A stretch of 6,561 nucleotides of DNA, taken from positions 1 to 6,561 of the forward strand of contig CAZSIL010000050.1 of assembly GCA_964607025.1 (NCBI GenBank). The letters are read 5' to 3'. The notes under the pieces were generated by a model that was given only the letters and a program-made list of their open reading frames with translations, made no database searches and was not told the origin of the DNA. Both the position numbers and the translations under genes were made by a program. Below, piece after piece: positions 6,006 through 6,561 of this stretch (position 1 is the first letter of the stretch; each line of letters opens with the position of its first letter). The DNA comes from SIG565 sp964607025 (GTDB lineage: Bacteria; Bacillota; Clostridia; Oscillospirales; Acutalibacteraceae).

Positions 6006-6164
6006 GCAGTCTGCTGCGCGCATAATTTGTTCGCTGTAGGCGAACAAATTCCACACTTGCAGCCTGAGAAGTGTTTTCGTCCACGTACGCGCCGCGGCCG
6101 AAAACGGATTTCGACTTTATTTGCTGCTTATGCAGCAAACTCTGCGAGGCTTTTTCGACAATCT
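6006..6164. other. Structured non-coding spacer between two convergent units
   Basis: No credible gene is seen here, but inverted repeats are dense. Arms 6024-6034/6040-6050 are perfect over 11 bp with a 5-base loop; 6120-6127/6132-6139 are perfect over 8 bp with a TTAT loop; GTTTTCG (6073-6079) pairs with CGAAAAC (6099-6105). TTTTCGAC at 6152-6159 is the reverse complement of GTCGAAAA at 5967-5974, so the segment 5967-6159 has inverted ends. It may be an intergenic repeat element, a relic of a miniature mobile element, or a structured RNA. Sequence alone does not decide. Confidence 0.5.
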
Positions 6165-6199
6165 CAAGTCCCGGGCGGCATTTGAACCGCCCGGGACTT
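6165..6199. repeat. Palindromic hairpin, right copy, possible terminator
   Basis: Arms at 6166-6178 and 6187-6199 pair perfectly over 13 bp around an 8-base loop. On the plus strand it is followed by TTCTTT, a moderate terminator tail. On the minus strand it lies five bases after the stop of the TipAS-like gene but its tail is poor. It is a direct repeat of the hairpin at 5926-5960. Confidence 0.75.
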
Positions 6200-6203
6200 T
6201 TCT

Positions 6204-6561
6204 TTATTCTGTCCTGCAGTAGATCGCGATGGCCTGCCGGGCGAATTCCCCGGTACCGGCGCCGCCGGCATGGTCGATGTTTTCCGTCATGCTGCCGCCG
6301 CCGGCATACATCTGCCCCAGAGAAAAGAGGATCTGCCTGGAGCAGGTGTAATAATGCTCCGTAATGAAGCTCTGCAGCTGCGTCACCCACTGCTGCACAG
6401 GTTCGCTGTCCGGCGCAAGGTCTTTCATGGTGCCAAGCTTCCGGAACAGGCCCATCAGATCATTTCCCAGAGCTTTGTCTGTTTCCTGAGAACGGCCCCT
6501 GGATTATTCTTTGTATTCCTGATAAGCATCCGTTTTTCCCCACAGGGCCTTTGCCTGGGCG
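6204..6561 (-). pseudogene. TipAS-domain (MerR-family) transcriptional regulator, C-terminal part with in-frame stop
   Basis: The minus-strand frame entering from the right edge reads AQAKALWGKTDAYQEYKE, then TAA (6506-6504), then continues in the same frame as SRGRSQETDKALGNDLMGLF to a natural stop at 6206-6204. Both sides match the TipAS ligand-binding domain found at the C-terminus of TipA/Mta-type MerR regulators: WG-x-T-x-AY-x-E-x-x-x before the stop, and after it FITEHYYTCSRQILFSLGQMY, split here at QILF, then TENIDHAGGAGTGEFARQAI. These proteins sense drugs or small molecules in the cytoplasm and switch on efflux or stress genes. Spacing across the TAA is what the family shows, so a single base change in one codon, for example AAA to TAA, explains it. 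The DNA-binding half lies outside the window. Alternatives are a sequencing error or a recent, not yet decayed, loss. The ATG at 6455 is internal and has no good ribosome site. Confidence 0.75.

Noticed and set aside
5914..6203. tRNA gene or riboswitch in the structured spacer
   Set aside because: No cloverleaf, CCA end, or known aptamer core could be recognised; only simple hairpins are visible.
4417..6390. A 657-codon open frame on the minus strand
   Set aside because: It is antisense to the repeat-containing carboxypeptidase; its apparent repeats mirror those of the real gene.

Overview
The window looks like a chromosomal segment from a gut-type, moderately GC-rich Gram-positive bacterium of the Bacillota, probably near Faecalibacterium, Gemmiger or Subdoligranulum in the Oscillospiraceae/Ruminococcaceae. 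This placement is an inference. It rests on strong Shine-Dalgarno sites, near-consensus sigma-A promoters, a cell-wall-binding-repeat protein fused to an M15B peptidase, and a TipAS-type regulator relic. No taxonomic marker gene is present.

Layout from left to right. (1) At 1-91 (-) is the first 30 codons of a transketolase N-terminal subunit, with its own promoter at 154-183. (2) At 187-4360 (-) is a complete four-gene transcription unit. It starts at a perfect TTGACA-17-TATAAT promoter (4332-4360) and ends at a 14-bp-stem terminator (187-217). In transcription order it encodes a small membrane-anchored protein of unknown function, a membrane-anchored phosphodiester glycosidase (NAGPA/DUF2233-like), a divergent Lgt-like multi-spanning membrane protein, and a second paralogous phosphodiester glycosidase. 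(3) At 4433-6005 (+) is a divergently transcribed single gene with an extended -10 promoter and a strong terminator. It encodes a membrane-anchored VanY/LdcB-type D,D- or L,D-carboxypeptidase with 13 cell-wall-binding repeats. (4) At 5926-6199 is a highly structured convergent intergenic region bracketed by two near-identical palindromic hairpins. (5) At 6204-6561 (-) is the C-terminal part of a TipAS-domain (MerR-family) regulator gene interrupted by an in-frame TAA.

Functionally the centre of the window is devoted to the cell envelope. Every complete gene product has an N-terminal membrane anchor or is an integral membrane protein, and the recognisable domains act on glycan phosphodiesters, lipid transfer or peptidoglycan stem peptides. 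The most unusual item is the four-gene operon in which an Lgt-like protein, with some canonical Lgt residues replaced and extra C-terminal membrane segments, sits between two paralogous phosphodiester glycosidases. No product of the operon carries a convincing lipobox. Its biochemical role cannot be assigned from sequence alone.
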